In this document: in pieces, positions 15,947 through 24,836 of the stretch | Numbering within the stretch: the first letter of the stretch is position 1 | How the letters are laid out: each line of letters begins with the position of its first letter | DNA from: Paenarthrobacter histidinolovorans | GTDB lineage: Bacteria; Actinomycetota; Actinomycetes; Actinomycetales; Micrococcaceae | Length of the DNA stretch: 64,000 bases | Direction: 5' to 3' | Assembly: GCF_014647595.1 (NCBI RefSeq) | Contig: NZ_BMPM01000002.1 | Span: forward strand, 124,001-188,000 | The notes under the pieces: model-generated | Databases searched by the model: none | The model's input: the letters and a program-made list of their open reading frames with translations, nothing else | Told to the model about the DNA's origin: nothing | Position numbers and translations under genes: made by a program

Positions 15947-17566
15947 TTAGTGGTCCACCGCCTTCTCGGCGCCGATGCCGGTCAGCGAGCGCACTTCCAT
16001 TTCCGCTTGCTTGGCCGGGTCCTCGCGCCGCTTGTCCAGCACGGTTCCAAGCCAGCCCAGGAAGAAGGCCAACGGAATGGACACGATGCCCGGGTTGCTC
16101 AGCGGGAAGATGGCGAAGTTGGCGCCGGGGATCATGGACGTCTTGGCGCCGGAGACCACGGGCGAGAAAGCGATGAGCAGGATAGCGGCGGCCAGGCCGC
16201 CATACATGCTCCACACAGCGCCCTGGGTGGTGAACTTCTTCCAGAAGAGGGAGTACACGATGGTGGGCAGGTTCGCCGATGCCGCAACAGCGAAGGCGAG
16301 CGCCACCAGGAAGGCCACGTTCTGGCCGTTGGCGAAGATGCCTCCCAGGATGGCGAGGACGCCGATCACCACCACTGTACGCCGGGCAACCTTGACTTCG
16401 GTGGTGGCGTCGGCCTTGCCCTTGGAAATGACGTTTGCGTAGATGTCGTGGGCGAAGGATGCTGCCGCGGTGATGGTCAGTCCGGCCACCACCGCGAGGA
16501 TGGTTGCGAAGGCCACGGCCGAGATGAATCCAAGCAGCAACGGGCCACCGAGGTGGAAGGCCAGGAGCGGTGCCGCCGAGTTCACGCCACCGGGTGCGGA
16601 TTTGATGGTTTCTGCACCCACCAGGGCAGCTGCGCCGTAGCCCAGTACCAAAGTGAACAAGTAGAACAGGCCGATCAGCCAGATGGCCCACACAACGGAC
16701 TTGCGGGCTTCCTTGGCCGTGGGGACGGTGTAGAAGCGCATCAGCACGTGTGGCAGGGCGGCTGTTCCGAGCACCAACGCAAGGCCCAGGGACATGAAGT
16801 CGAGCTTGGACGTTTCGGTCTTGCCGTACTGCAGGCCCGGGTTGAGGATATTCGGGTTGTTGGCTGCCTCCGCTGCAGATCCCAGCAGGCTGGAGAGGTT
16901 GAAGCCGTAGATCGCAAGCACCATGGCCGTCATGACGGCGGCACCGGCGATCAGCAGGATGGCTTTGATGATCTGCACCCAGGTGGTGCCCTTCATGCCA
17001 CCGATGAGTACGTACATGATCATCAGGGCGCCGACGACGATAATCACCAGGGCTTGTCCGCCCCAGTCGCTGATACCCAGCAGGAGCGAGATCAGGCTGC
17101 CGGCACCGGCCATCTGGGCGAGGAGGTAGAAGAAGCAGACGGCGAGGGTGGACAGTGCCGCCGCAATCCGTACCGGGCGTTGCCGCAAACGGAAGGACAG
17201 GACGTCGGCCATGGTGAACTTGCCGGTATTACGGAGCAGTTCGGCCACCAGCAGCAGGGCCACCAACCAGGCGACGAGGAAGCCGATTGAGTACAGGAAG
17301 CCGTCATAGCCGTTGATGGCGATGGCGCCGGTGATACCGAGGAACGATGCCGCCGAAAGGTAGTCTCCGGCGATGGCAGTACCGTTCTGTGAGCCGGTAA
17401 AGGAACGCCCGGCTGCATAGTAGTCGGCAGCTGTCTTGTTGTTCCGGCTGGCCCTGAAGACAATCACCATGGTGACGGCGACGAAAAGGGCGAAGATGCC
17501 CATGTTCAGGAGCGTGGTGTCCTTCAGTGCGGCAACCTCGACTGCCGGGACCATGGTGGTGTTCAT
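15947..17566 (-). CDS. Sodium:solute symporter, ActP/MctC-like monocarboxylate permease
   Basis: A 539-residue SSS-family permease with about 13 membrane segments, the size expected for acetate/pyruvate-type permeases. Family sequences include DYYAAGRSFTGSQNG, GDYLSAASFLGITGAIAI, the long hydrophobic core LIGGMKGTTWVQIIKAI, and PHVLMRFYTVPTAKEARKS. It probably brings acetate, pyruvate or propionate in with sodium or protons. It overlaps the upstream DUF485 gene by ATGA, the usual arrangement for this transporter and its small partner. A second, diverged copy lies at 20432. Confidence 0.9.
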   Translation of the reverse strand: MNTTMVPAVEVAALKDTTLLNMGIFALFVAVTMVIVFRASRNNKTAADYYAAGRSFTGSQNGTAIAGDYLSAASFLGITGAIAINGYDGFLYSIGFLVAWLVALLLVAELLRNTGKFTMADVLSFRLRQRPVRIAAALSTLAVCFFYLLAQMAGAGSLISLLLGISDWGGQALVIIVVGALMIMYVLIGGMKGTTWVQIIKAILLIAGAAVMTAMVLAIYGFNLSSLLGSAAEAANNPNILNPGLQYGKTETSKLDFMSLGLALVLGTAALPHVLMRFYTVPTAKEARKSVVWAIWLIGLFYLFTLVLGYGAAALVGAETIKSAPGGVNSAAPLLAFHLGGPLLLGFISAVAFATILAVVAGLTITAAASFAHDIYANVISKGKADATTEVKVARRTVVVIGVLAILGGIFANGQNVAFLVALAFAVAASANLPTIVYSLFWKKFTTQGAVWSMYGGLAAAILLIAFSPVVSGAKTSMIPGANFAIFPLSNPGIVSIPLAFFLGWLGTVLDKRREDPAKQAEMEVRSLTGIGAEKAVDH

Positions 17567-17943
17567 TTGGCTCCTCCGTGGATGACGTTGCCGTCCTTAT
17601 CGAATTGGTGCCCCTCGATCTCATTGCGGATTTCGGCCGCGATGGGGTCCAGCTTCCTGTTGGAGTAGCTCACGTACCAGGCCGTGATGCCGAAAGTGGT
17701 GACGAACTGGAGCAGGCCAAGGAGCAGGCCGACGTTGATGTTGCCCCAGACTTTGGTGGACATGAAGGCGACGGCATAGTCGGCCAAGAGAACGTATGCG
17801 AAATACCACAGCAGGAAGATCACTGCCATGGGAAAGACAAAGCTGCGGTGCCGCTTGCGCAGCGTCTTGAACCGTTCCGTCTGCTGGACTTCCTGGAAGT
17901 CCACGGACGCCGTGGCGTCCTGGGGTTGGGCCTCATTACCCAT
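17563..17943 (-). CDS. DUF485 domain membrane protein, partner of the symporter
   Basis: A 126-residue protein with two membrane segments (FVFPMAVIFLLWYFAYVLLA and a segment ending FGITAWYVSYSNRKLDPIA). This is the DUF485 pattern found next to acetate-type SSS permeases. It probably forms a complex with, or supports assembly of, the permease. It leads the operon. A CRP/GlxR-like site and a 25-bp palindrome lie 24-60 bp upstream of its ATG. Confidence 0.87.
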   Translation of the reverse strand: MGNEAQPQDATASVDFQEVQQTERFKTLRKRHRSFVFPMAVIFLLWYFAYVLLADYAVAFMSTKVWGNINVGLLLGLLQFVTTFGITAWYVSYSNRKLDPIAAEIRNEIEGHQFDKDGNVIHGGAK

Positions 17944-17966
17944 GGTTCCTCCTGGTTGTGATGGTC

Positions 17967-17991
17967 CACATCAGCACGCGCGGCTGATGTG
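17967..17991. promoter_or_regulatory. Palindrome CACATCAGC-N7-GCTGATGTG upstream of the DUF485-symporter operon
   Basis: Two perfect 9-bp arms are separated by seven bases, 24 bp upstream of the ATG at 17943. This is operator-like in form and position. The binding protein is unknown; LytTR proteins usually bind direct repeats, so another regulator is more likely. Confidence 0.55.
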
Positions 17992-18003
17992 ACTGCAATC
18001 ACT
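17988..18003. promoter_or_regulatory. CRP/GlxR-like site TGTGACTGCAATCACT
   Basis: The sequence matches the TGTGA-N6-TCACA consensus at nine of ten arm positions. It shares four bases with the right arm of the adjacent palindrome. In corynebacteria GlxR controls acetate metabolism and uptake genes, so a carbon-control role for this site is plausible; no binding data are available here. Confidence 0.5.
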
Positions 18004-18144
18004 ATCGAATGTGCTCCGGCTTCCCATCCAGAGCTTCGCCTGTCGCCGTCGCCCAGCGGCTGCACCGCTGCGCCAAACGGTGGATTGCGCCGGGGCCAGC
18101 GGGGATGACGGGGTTCCGGGAACGCATCGGACTACGCTGGCCTT

Positions 18145-19335
18145 ATGCCCGATTCCCCGCTCTTCACCGCCGCCGCCATCGCCGTGATCGTGCTGGCGGT
18201 GGCCGTCGTCGTGGGCGTTGGCCTGAAGGTGATCCGCTCCTTCCGGGACCTCGGAACCGACGCCGAACGCGCCACCTACACAACACTTCACGCAGCATCC
18301 CGGGCCGGGCAGCATCTTCGCGCAGGCCTTCAGCCGGCAGGGGCTGCCAAAGCCAGCAGGCAGCTGCGCGTCCTGCTGGGCTGCGATGCCTTCGCCATGA
18401 CCGACACCACCTCGGTGCTTGCCTGGGACGGCGCCGCGGAGGATCTCCGGCCATCGCTGATGGGGCTCGCAGCGGAGGTCCTTGCCACCGGGCGCACCGC
18501 CGTGGTCCCCCATGTGGGCCATTCCACGAACAGAACGGGGCCCGGCTTCAGCGCTGTCATCGCTCCGATCAGGGCAGGATCAAGGATTGTCGGTTCGGTT
18601 GCGGCGTTGGCTCCTGCCGCTGGGGCGGGTCTGGTGAGGGCGACCAGTGAGGTTGCCGACTGGATTGCGGCCCAGCTGGAGCTGGCGGAGCTGGAAGCCT
18701 CAAGGACCCTGCTGATGGAGGCCGAAGTGCGGGCCCTGCGCGCACAGATCAGCCCACACTTCATCTACAACTCGCTGAACGCCATAGCTTCCTTCATCAA
18801 CACAGACCCGGCCAGGGCGAGGGAACTCGTTGTGGAATTCGCCGACTTCACCAGGTACTCCTTCCGCAGGCACGGCGACTTCACCACAGTGGCGGAAGAA
18901 CTTCGCTGCATCGACCGCTACCTCCTGCTGGAGCGGGCGCGCTTTGGCGAACGCGTCCAAGTCAGCCTGCGGATCGCGCCGGAAGTGTTGAGCACCGTCA
19001 TCCCGTTCCTGAGCCTCCAACCGTTGGTGGAAAATGCTGTACGGCACGGTCTGGAAGCGAAGGAAGGTCCAGGACACATCACCATCTGCGCCAACGATTC
19101 CGGAGCGTTCGCCGAAGTCACCATCGAAGACGACGGCGTGGGCATGGATCCGGAGCACCTGCGGTCAGTCCTCGCCGGACATACCGATGGCGACCATGTG
19201 GGGCTGCGCAACGTCGATGCCCGACTACGACAGGTCTACGGCGATGAGCACGGACTCGTGATCGACACAGCCCCCGGCGAAGGCACCTTGATCACGCTGC
19301 GGGTCCCCAAATCGCAACCCGGCCACGACGCCTGA
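18145..19335 (+). CDS. LytS-type sensor histidine kinase with GAF domain
   Basis: A 396-residue sensor kinase. One N-terminal membrane helix (about residues 6-28) is followed by a GAF-like sensor domain (about 70-175, including LLGCDAFAMTDTTSVLAWDG). The LytS-type histidine kinase box QISPHFIYNSLNAIASFI has phospho-accepting H205. The ATPase domain has PLVENAVRHGLEAKE and IEDDGVGMDPEHL. It lacks the five-helix LYT sensor of classic LytS, so it may sense a cytosolic signal. The next gene is its LytTR response regulator. Confidence 0.88.
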   Translation: MPDSPLFTAAAIAVIVLAVAVVVGVGLKVIRSFRDLGTDAERATYTTLHAASRAGQHLRAGLQPAGAAKASRQLRVLLGCDAFAMTDTTSVLAWDGAAEDLRPSLMGLAAEVLATGRTAVVPHVGHSTNRTGPGFSAVIAPIRAGSRIVGSVAALAPAAGAGLVRATSEVADWIAAQLELAELEASRTLLMEAEVRALRAQISPHFIYNSLNAIASFINTDPARARELVVEFADFTRYSFRRHGDFTTVAEELRCIDRYLLLERARFGERVQVSLRIAPEVLSTVIPFLSLQPLVENAVRHGLEAKEGPGHITICANDSGAFAEVTIEDDGVGMDPEHLRSVLAGHTDGDHVGLRNVDARLRQVYGDEHGLVIDTAPGEGTLITLRVPKSQPGHDA

Positions 19336-19356
19336 AGCGGCGGTTAGTCTTTAATC

Positions 19357-20076
19357 ATGATCAACGTGCTCGTCGCCGATGACGAACTCCCGGCGGTGGA
19401 AGAACTCGCCTTCCTCCTTGGACGGGACGCGCGGATCGGCGCCATCCATCGCGCGTCCTCCGGTACCGAGGCGCTGCGCAAGCTGGAAACCGAGTCCGTG
19501 GACGCCGTCTTCCTGGACATCCATATGCCCGCCCTGTCAGGCTTGGACATTGCACGCGCCATATCCCGCAGCAGCAGCCCGCCCGCCGTCGTTTTCGTCA
19601 CCGCAGACGAAGACTGCGCGCTGGAGGCCTTCGACCTCGCCGCCGTCGACTACCTGCTCAAGCCGCTCCGGGCAGAGCGGCTCGCGCGTTCGGTGGACCG
19701 GATCAGTGAACTTATCAAAGACGGCACTCCCGCCCCGGAGATGATTACCGTCGACCTTGGCAGCACCACCCGGATGATCCGGCGGGATGACGTAACGTAC
19801 GTGCAGGCACAAGGTGACTACGCAAGGCTGCACACCGCCGAGGCCAGTTACCTCATCCGGGTTCCCCTCACCGATCTTGAGCAAAAATGGGCGGACGCGG
19901 GATTCATCAGGATTCACCGCTCATACCTGATCGCGCTCAACCACGTGCAACACCTCAAACTCTCCACCACCGGTCCGAGCGTCGCGGTGTCGGGTGCTGA
20001 GCTGCCCATCAGCAGGCGGCACCTGCCCTCGGTCAGGGACAAGCTCCAGTCCACCCGCATCCGGCCACAGGCATGA
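19357..20076 (+). CDS. LytTR family response regulator
   Basis: A 239-residue regulator. The receiver domain has DDE near the N-terminus, phospho-acceptor D54 in FLDIHMPALSG, and the conserved lysine in YLLKPLRAERL. The C-terminal LytTR DNA-binding domain (about 125-235) has DVTYVQAQGDYARLHT and FIRIHRSYLIALNHV. It is expected to act with the upstream LytS kinase. Its stop overlaps the next ATG in ATGA, which ties its production to the membrane protein and symporter genes downstream. The E. coli counterparts BtsSR and YpdAB respond to pyruvate and control carbon-acid transporters. Confidence 0.9.
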   Translation: MINVLVADDELPAVEELAFLLGRDARIGAIHRASSGTEALRKLETESVDAVFLDIHMPALSGLDIARAISRSSSPPAVVFVTADEDCALEAFDLAAVDYLLKPLRAERLARSVDRISELIKDGTPAPEMITVDLGSTTRMIRRDDVTYVQAQGDYARLHTAEASYLIRVPLTDLEQKWADAGFIRIHRSYLIALNHVQHLKLSTTGPSVAVSGAELPISRRHLPSVRDKLQSTRIRPQA

Positions 20077-20435
20077 CGCGCGTCCGCGTTACCGCACCAC
20101 GTCAATCGGCCGCGCCCGCGTCCGGTCGCGTGGTGCACTCCCATGAGGCAACCGAGGACTCAGATGCCGGCCGGATCTTTGTCCGTTCCCTGATCCGCTC
20201 CCAACTCCGCCTTGCGTTGGTGGTGGCGTGCGGATTCCTGGTCATCCTCGCGGTGCTTGCGGCGATTTTGGTTTATGGGCCCGGCGTAGCGGAGACGCGC
20301 GTAATGGGCATGCGCTTGGACTGGCTGGCGCTTGGAGTTGGCATCTATCCGGTGATTGGCCTGAGCGCCTGGCTTTACAACCGGGCAGCGGCACGCAATG
20401 AAGCCCGCTACCGGGACCTGGTGGAGGACAAGTGA
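20073..20435 (+). CDS. Small two-helix membrane protein, DUF485-like partner of the second symporter
   Basis: A 120-residue protein with two membrane segments (RLALVVACGFLVILAVLAAI and LDWLALGVGIYPVIGLSAWL). It sits in the same place before a symporter as the DUF485 gene at 17563, so it is probably a diverged version of the same subunit. It overlaps both neighbours by 4 nt (ATGA and GTGA). Homology to DUF485 is inferred from topology and position, not from strong sequence match. Confidence 0.7.
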   Translation: MTRVRVTAPRQSAAPASGRVVHSHEATEDSDAGRIFVRSLIRSQLRLALVVACGFLVILAVLAAILVYGPGVAETRVMGMRLDWLALGVGIYPVIGLSAWLYNRAAARNEARYRDLVEDK

Positions 20436-21898
20436 ACCCTGCCGTCGGTTTGTTCGCTTTCCTCGCCGTGTCACTGGCGACGGCGGTCATCGGGTTTTAC
20501 GGGTTGCGCGTCTCACGCACCACCAGCGACTTCTACGTGGCCTCACGCACCGTCCCTCCATGGTGGAACGCCTCCGCGATCGGCGGCGAGTACTTGTCCG
20601 CCGCAAGCTTTCTTGGGGTGGCTGGGCTGATCCTGCTCTCCGGTACCGACGCCCTCTGGTTCCCCGTGGGTTATACGGCCGGTTACCTCATGCTGTTGCT
20701 CTTCGTGGCAGCGCCCCTGCGCCGCTCCGGGGCGTACACCATCCCGGATTTCACCGAGGCCCGTCTGGACTCCGCCCTGGTCCGCCGCGTCACGAGCCTG
20801 GTGGTGGTGGCCGTCGGCTGGCTCTACATCGTTCCGCAACTGCACGGCGCGGCGCTCACCATCCGGATTACCACCGGCTTGCCGTCGTGGGTAGGTTCGA
20901 CGGCGGTGGTGGCGGTTGTGTGCCTCACGGTGGTGGCAGGTGGCATGCGGTCCATCACCTTTGTCCAGGCCTTCCAGTACTGGCTGAAACTGACGGCTCT
21001 TGCCGTGCCGGTGGTGTTTATCCTGTTGGTGCTTGCCGGCAACGGCACACCACCGCAGGCGCCGTTGCCGGTCAACCCCACCGGCCAAGCCGCCGCGGGT
21101 GCCTACCAAAACATTTCGCTGCTGGTGGCTTTGCTGTTCGGAACCCTGGGCCTGCCACATGTGCTGGTACGGTTCTATACCAATCCGGACGGCCAATCTG
21201 CGCGCCGGACCACGCTAATCGTCCTGGGTTTGCTCTCCGTGTTCTACCTCTTCCCCACGCTCTCCGGCGCTTTGGGACGGATGTTCGCCCCCGAACTCGC
21301 TCAGTCCGGACAAGCCGACGCGCTGATCCTGCTCCTCCCCGGCAAGCTGATCGGCGGGGTGGCAGGCGACTTGCTCTCAGCGCTCGTGGTGGCAGGCGCG
21401 TTCGCCGCCTTCCTGTCCACAACATCGGGCCTGGTGGTGTCGCTGTCCGGCGTCATCAGCCAGGACCTGTTCGGGGGAAGCGTCAGGGGCTTCCGCCTGG
21501 CGGCGGTGATGGCCGCCGTCGTGCCTTTGGGTTTTGCTTTCATGACTGACACTTTGGCCCTTGCCGGCAGCGTCGGCCTGGTGTTCGCTTTCACCGCTTC
21601 CACTATCTGCCCTGTGCTGCTGCTGGGGATCTGGTGGCGGGGGCTGACGGACTTCGGCGCGATCGCAGGGATGATTACCGGCGCACTGCTGTGCGGGGGT
21701 GCCATGGTGGCGGGCACCCTGACAGGCGCGGGGAACGCCCCCGCCTGGCTGGCCCAGCCCGCAGCCTGGAGTGTGCCCGCAGCGTTCGCGGTGACGGTGG
21801 TTGTCTCCATCGCGACGCGGAACCGGGTGCCGGCTTCAGTTAACCGGGTGATGTCCCGGCTGCACGTACCAGAGCGGCCGGTGGCTACAGAACGCTGA
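20432..21898 (+). CDS. Sodium:solute symporter, second ActP/MctC-like permease
   Basis: A 488-residue SSS permease with about 13 membrane segments. Family sequences are DFYVASRTVPPWWNASAIGG, GEYLSAASFLGVAGLILL and PHVLVRFYTNPDGQSARRT, parallel to GDYLSAAS and PHVLMRFYTVP in the copy at 15947. It starts GTG and overlaps the small membrane gene by GTGA, the last of four coupled genes. It is shorter than the first symporter and diverged, so a different substrate or affinity is likely. It is probably under control of the LytS/LytTR pair in its own operon. Confidence 0.88.
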   Translation: MNPAVGLFAFLAVSLATAVIGFYGLRVSRTTSDFYVASRTVPPWWNASAIGGEYLSAASFLGVAGLILLSGTDALWFPVGYTAGYLMLLLFVAAPLRRSGAYTIPDFTEARLDSALVRRVTSLVVVAVGWLYIVPQLHGAALTIRITTGLPSWVGSTAVVAVVCLTVVAGGMRSITFVQAFQYWLKLTALAVPVVFILLVLAGNGTPPQAPLPVNPTGQAAAGAYQNISLLVALLFGTLGLPHVLVRFYTNPDGQSARRTTLIVLGLLSVFYLFPTLSGALGRMFAPELAQSGQADALILLLPGKLIGGVAGDLLSALVVAGAFAAFLSTTSGLVVSLSGVISQDLFGGSVRGFRLAAVMAAVVPLGFAFMTDTLALAGSVGLVFAFTASTICPVLLLGIWWRGLTDFGAIAGMITGALLCGGAMVAGTLTGAGNAPAWLAQPAAWSVPAAFAVTVVVSIATRNRVPASVNRVMSRLHVPERPVATER

Positions 21899-21939
21899 AA
21901 GCTGTTGTGGGGGCAACCGCCCGGGGGGACAATGTCGCC

Positions 21940-22644
21940 ATGTCCGAGGAATCGAACGCGGCAAACCCTGAGCCACCCACGGCCAGCCGTGCGGAGCTGT
22001 TGCCCGGCGTCCGCGCCCAACTGCTGGCCACGGAACATTGGAGCCTTCTCGCCTCACGCAGCACCACTCAGGGTGAAGTGCTCACCCGGATCAGCATGTT
22101 CCTGACGTTTACCTCGGCCAGCTTGCTCAGTGTGGCGCTGGTGGGTAATGCCACCCAGTTTTCAGATGCATTCAGGGCCTTCGCACTGACCATTCTGTGC
22201 ATTGATTTGGTGGTCGGCCTGCTCACGCATATCCGGGTGATGAGCGTTGCCATGGAAGACCTCATGTATGTGATCGCCATGAACCGCCTGAGGGCCGCCT
22301 ATGTTGACCTCGATCCGGGCATTGCTCCGTATCTGATGGCCGGATCCGCGGATGACGAGGAGGGGGCCAAAAGGACCTATTACTTCCTCGGAGGCCGAAG
22401 GGACTTCAACCAGGTGGCCGGAAGCAGCATGGTGTTCATGGGCGTCGTCAATGCAGCCCTGATCGCCCTGCTCACGGGGTCCGCGCTTTTGACCGCCGGA
22501 CTTCCCGCAGTGGCGGCCGTCCCTGTTGCCGTCCTTGCCGCCCTGGGCTTTTTTGGCACGTCCCTGGTCCGGGGACACCATCGCTACCTGGACGTGTGGA
22601 GGAACAATCCGCCGATCTCGCCCACTCCCCCGCACCCCGGGTAA
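21940..22644 (+). CDS. Hypothetical membrane protein
   Basis: A 234-residue protein starting MSEESNAANPEPP. It has two central hydrophobic segments (about residues 46-65 and 72-92) and two near 165-215, so probably four membrane helices. No named family is recognised. It is separated by about 40 bp from the symporter stop and could be part of that transcript. It converges on the DivIVA-repeat gene with a 3-bp gap. Confidence 0.65.
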   Translation: MSEESNAANPEPPTASRAELLPGVRAQLLATEHWSLLASRSTTQGEVLTRISMFLTFTSASLLSVALVGNATQFSDAFRAFALTILCIDLVVGLLTHIRVMSVAMEDLMYVIAMNRLRAAYVDLDPGIAPYLMAGSADDEEGAKRTYYFLGGRRDFNQVAGSSMVFMGVVNAALIALLTGSALLTAGLPAVAAVPVAVLAALGFFGTSLVRGHHRYLDVWRNNPPISPTPPHPG

Positions 22645-22647
22645 GCG

Positions 22648-23232
22648 TCAGTCAATGGCCGCCATGAGCTCCACGACGCGGGCGAGGAACGCATCGACCT
22701 GGGCTTCTTCGTAGCCCTCATCACCTTTGGCTGCACGGAAGACGGCCCGTCGAACGGTGTCCACGCTCAGTGGCTGATCGTTTTCCAGGTAACCGATCAA
22801 CTCGACGCACAAGGCATCAACATCCTGGACGTTGTAGCTGCGGGTCCGCTTGCTTGCCGGGCGGCGGAAACGTTCACCATCGGGCCGGTGCAACCTGCCA
22901 CGAAGTATCCCGGAAAGCTTCCCGATCTGCCGCAACCAGGCTTCTTCGCCCTGTTGGCTGATCAGTTCGTCCCGCTCGCGTCGCGCGAACGCATCTTCAA
23001 GGCGGTCCAGGGCGGCATCCACGCTGTGGGCGTCATAGCCGCCCTTGACGGGGTCGAAAGCCACCTCACGGACATCCACGCTGGCCACCTGGTCGGCAGC
23101 ACCAACGGGGTTCTCAAACGACGTCCGTGCACGCTGAAGAAACTCGTCAACCTGCTTGGCGTTATAACCGTATTTGCTGCGCTCCACGCGGTCGAACGTC
23201 GCGGGGATCTGGCGTCGAATATCCAAGGCCAC
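22648..23232 (-). CDS. DivIVA-repeat (DivI1A motif) protein
   Basis: A 194-residue protein. The start is GTG 23232 because GAAGGA lies six bases upstream; the upstream open frame is only the neighbour's shadow. Four copies of a GY-x4-VD motif are spread along it: YGYNAKQVDEFL (21-32), GGYDAHSVDAAL (64-75), RSYNVQDVDALC (131-142) and EGYEEAQVDAFL (172-183). These match the short DivIVA N-terminal motif that binds curved membrane. There is no long coiled coil, so it is not a standard DivIVA/Wag31. It lies after cdsA at the end of the rpsB cluster. Role in cell shape or envelope is inferred. Confidence 0.8.
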   Translation of the reverse strand: MALDIRRQIPATFDRVERSKYGYNAKQVDEFLQRARTSFENPVGAADQVASVDVREVAFDPVKGGYDAHSVDAALDRLEDAFARRERDELISQQGEEAWLRQIGKLSGILRGRLHRPDGERFRRPASKRTRSYNVQDVDALCVELIGYLENDQPLSVDTVRRAVFRAAKGDEGYEEAQVDAFLARVVELMAAID

Positions 23233-23252
23233 TATTTTTCCTTCATCGGTTG

Positions 23253-24188
23253 TCAGACGCCGCTCAGCAGCGCGAACAAAACATAGGCCACAGGGGCCGC
23301 GAACACGATCGAGTCCAGACGGTCCATCACACCACCGTGGCCCGGCAAAATACTGCTCATGTCCTTGACGCCAAGTTCCCTCTTGACCATTGACTCGGCA
23401 AGGTCCCCTGCGGTTGCTGCGGCAACCATTCCAACGGCAAGAACCAAGCCGACCCACCACGGCCGGTCAAGCAAAAAGATGCAGGCCAGGACGCCGATGA
23501 GCATGGCACCGCCTACAGATCCCGCGAACCCTTCCCATGACTTCTTGGGACTGATCTTGGGAGCCATCGGATGCTTGCCGAACGAAGCTCCCACAATGTA
23601 GCCGAAAGTGTCATTCGACACGACCAGCAGCAGCATCGAGGCAATCTGCCAGGCGCCGTCCGGGATTCCATGCGGCCAGAAGCCCACAGGGGTTGCTCCG
23701 CCGGTGGCATGCAGGGGCAGCGCAGCGAAGCTGATCAGGAACGGTATCCATGCCAGGGTGAAAACGCCGGCAAAGACGCTGCGCGGCGCACCTGCCGCGC
23801 TCTCGATGGAGCGCCAGAGCAACACCGCCACCGAGCTGGCTGTCATGGTGAAGAGCAGGCCTTCCAGACCACCAAAGTAGGCCGATACCGGCATCACCAG
23901 GCTGCCGACCATCACCGGGACGATCGGCATCCTGGTGCCTTGGGCTTCCAGGGCACGGAAAACTTCCCAAACTCCCAGGACCGCGAAGGCCGTGGTGAGC
24001 AGGACAAACCCCAGGGGCAGGAACAGCAAGCCTCCCAGGACGGCCAGCAGCATGGCAAGGCCGACGCCGATGGCCGCGGGCAGGTTGCGGCCAGCCTTGG
24101 GTGTGGGGTTCGCCCGCACACGCCGGGCGCGCTTGGGGGTATCGCGTGTCGGGACCCGTTCAGCGGGCGCCGGCTCAGCCTGGCTCAT
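23253..24188 (-). CDS. cdsA: Phosphatidate cytidylyltransferase (CDP-diacylglycerol synthase)
   Basis: A 311-residue membrane enzyme that makes CDP-diacylglycerol from phosphatidate and CTP for phospholipid synthesis. It has the family sequences FGYIVGASFGKHPMAPKI followed by SPKKSWEGFAGS and, near the C-terminus, KRELGVKDMSSILPGHGG and DRLDS. About eight membrane helices follow a basic N-terminal extension (TPKRARRVRANPTPK). The ATG overlaps the frr stop by one base. It is in the standard actinobacterial place after frr. Confidence 0.95.
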   Translation of the reverse strand: MSQAEPAPAERVPTRDTPKRARRVRANPTPKAGRNLPAAIGVGLAMLLAVLGGLLFLPLGFVLLTTAFAVLGVWEVFRALEAQGTRMPIVPVMVGSLVMPVSAYFGGLEGLLFTMTASSVAVLLWRSIESAAGAPRSVFAGVFTLAWIPFLISFAALPLHATGGATPVGFWPHGIPDGAWQIASMLLLVVSNDTFGYIVGASFGKHPMAPKISPKKSWEGFAGSVGGAMLIGVLACIFLLDRPWWVGLVLAVGMVAAATAGDLAESMVKRELGVKDMSSILPGHGGVMDRLDSIVFAAPVAYVLFALLSGV

Positions 24189-24745
24189 CAGACCTCGAGC
24201 AGCTCGGCTTCCTTGCGCTTGAGCAGCTCGTCGATGCTGTCGACGTGCTGCTTCGTCAGGGCATCGAGCTCCTTCTCAGCGCGCGAGCCCTCGTCTTCGC
24301 CGGCTTCGCCGTCCTTGACGAGCTTGTCCAGGGTGTCCTTTGCCTTGCGACGGATGCTTCGGATGGAGACCTTGGCGTCCTCACCCTTGCCCTTGACGAT
24401 CTTCACGTATTCCTTGCGGCGCTCCTTGGTGAGCTCCGGGATGGTGACGCGGATGACGTTGCCGTCGTTGGAGGGGTTGGCCCCAACCTCGGAGTCGCTC
24501 AGTGCCTTTTCGATGTCGCGCAGGGCGGTCTTGTCGTAAGGCGTGATCAGGATTGTCCGGGCATCGGGAACACCGAAGGACGCCAGCTGCTGGAGCGGGG
24601 TAGGTGTGCCGTAGTACTCAACGATGACCTTGTTGTAGAGGCCGGGGTTGGCCCGGCCCGTACGGATCGTGGCGAAATCGTCCTTGGCTACTTCCACGGC
24701 TTTGTCCATCTTCTCGCCGGCTTCGAGTAAGGTCTCTTCGATCAC
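24188..24745 (-). CDS. frr: Ribosome recycling factor
   Basis: A 185-residue protein, the exact canonical length. Start GTG 24745 is chosen because GAGGAGA lies six bases upstream and it gives [19 protein letters not shown]. It contains the family sequences [22 protein letters not shown] and [17 protein letters not shown]. With EF-G it splits the post-termination ribosome. It follows pyrH after 101 bp. Confidence 0.96.
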   Translation of the reverse strand: MIEETLLEAGEKMDKAVEVAKDDFATIRTGRANPGLYNKVIVEYYGTPTPLQQLASFGVPDARTILITPYDKTALRDIEKALSDSEVGANPSNDGNVIRVTIPELTKERRKEYVKIVKGKGEDAKVSIRSIRRKAKDTLDKLVKDGEAGEDEGSRAEKELDALTKQHVDSIDELLKRKEAELLEV

Positions 24746-24836
24746 GGGTTTCTCCTCAGAAATAGTTGCTGCCCAACTGCAGGCGCCAATGCACAGTAAA
24801 GATCCGCCACCAGGGGCGGACGGTCCTAGAAATATC

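Noticed and set aside
15327..16691. A 454-codon minus-strand frame across the PHP and symporter genes
   Set aside because: It runs through the bidirectional terminator at 15896-15937 and overlaps two well-supported genes.
19357..20076. Quorum-sensing (AgrA-like) regulator
   Set aside because: No peptide precursor or AgrB-like gene is present; the neighbours are carbon-acid transporters.
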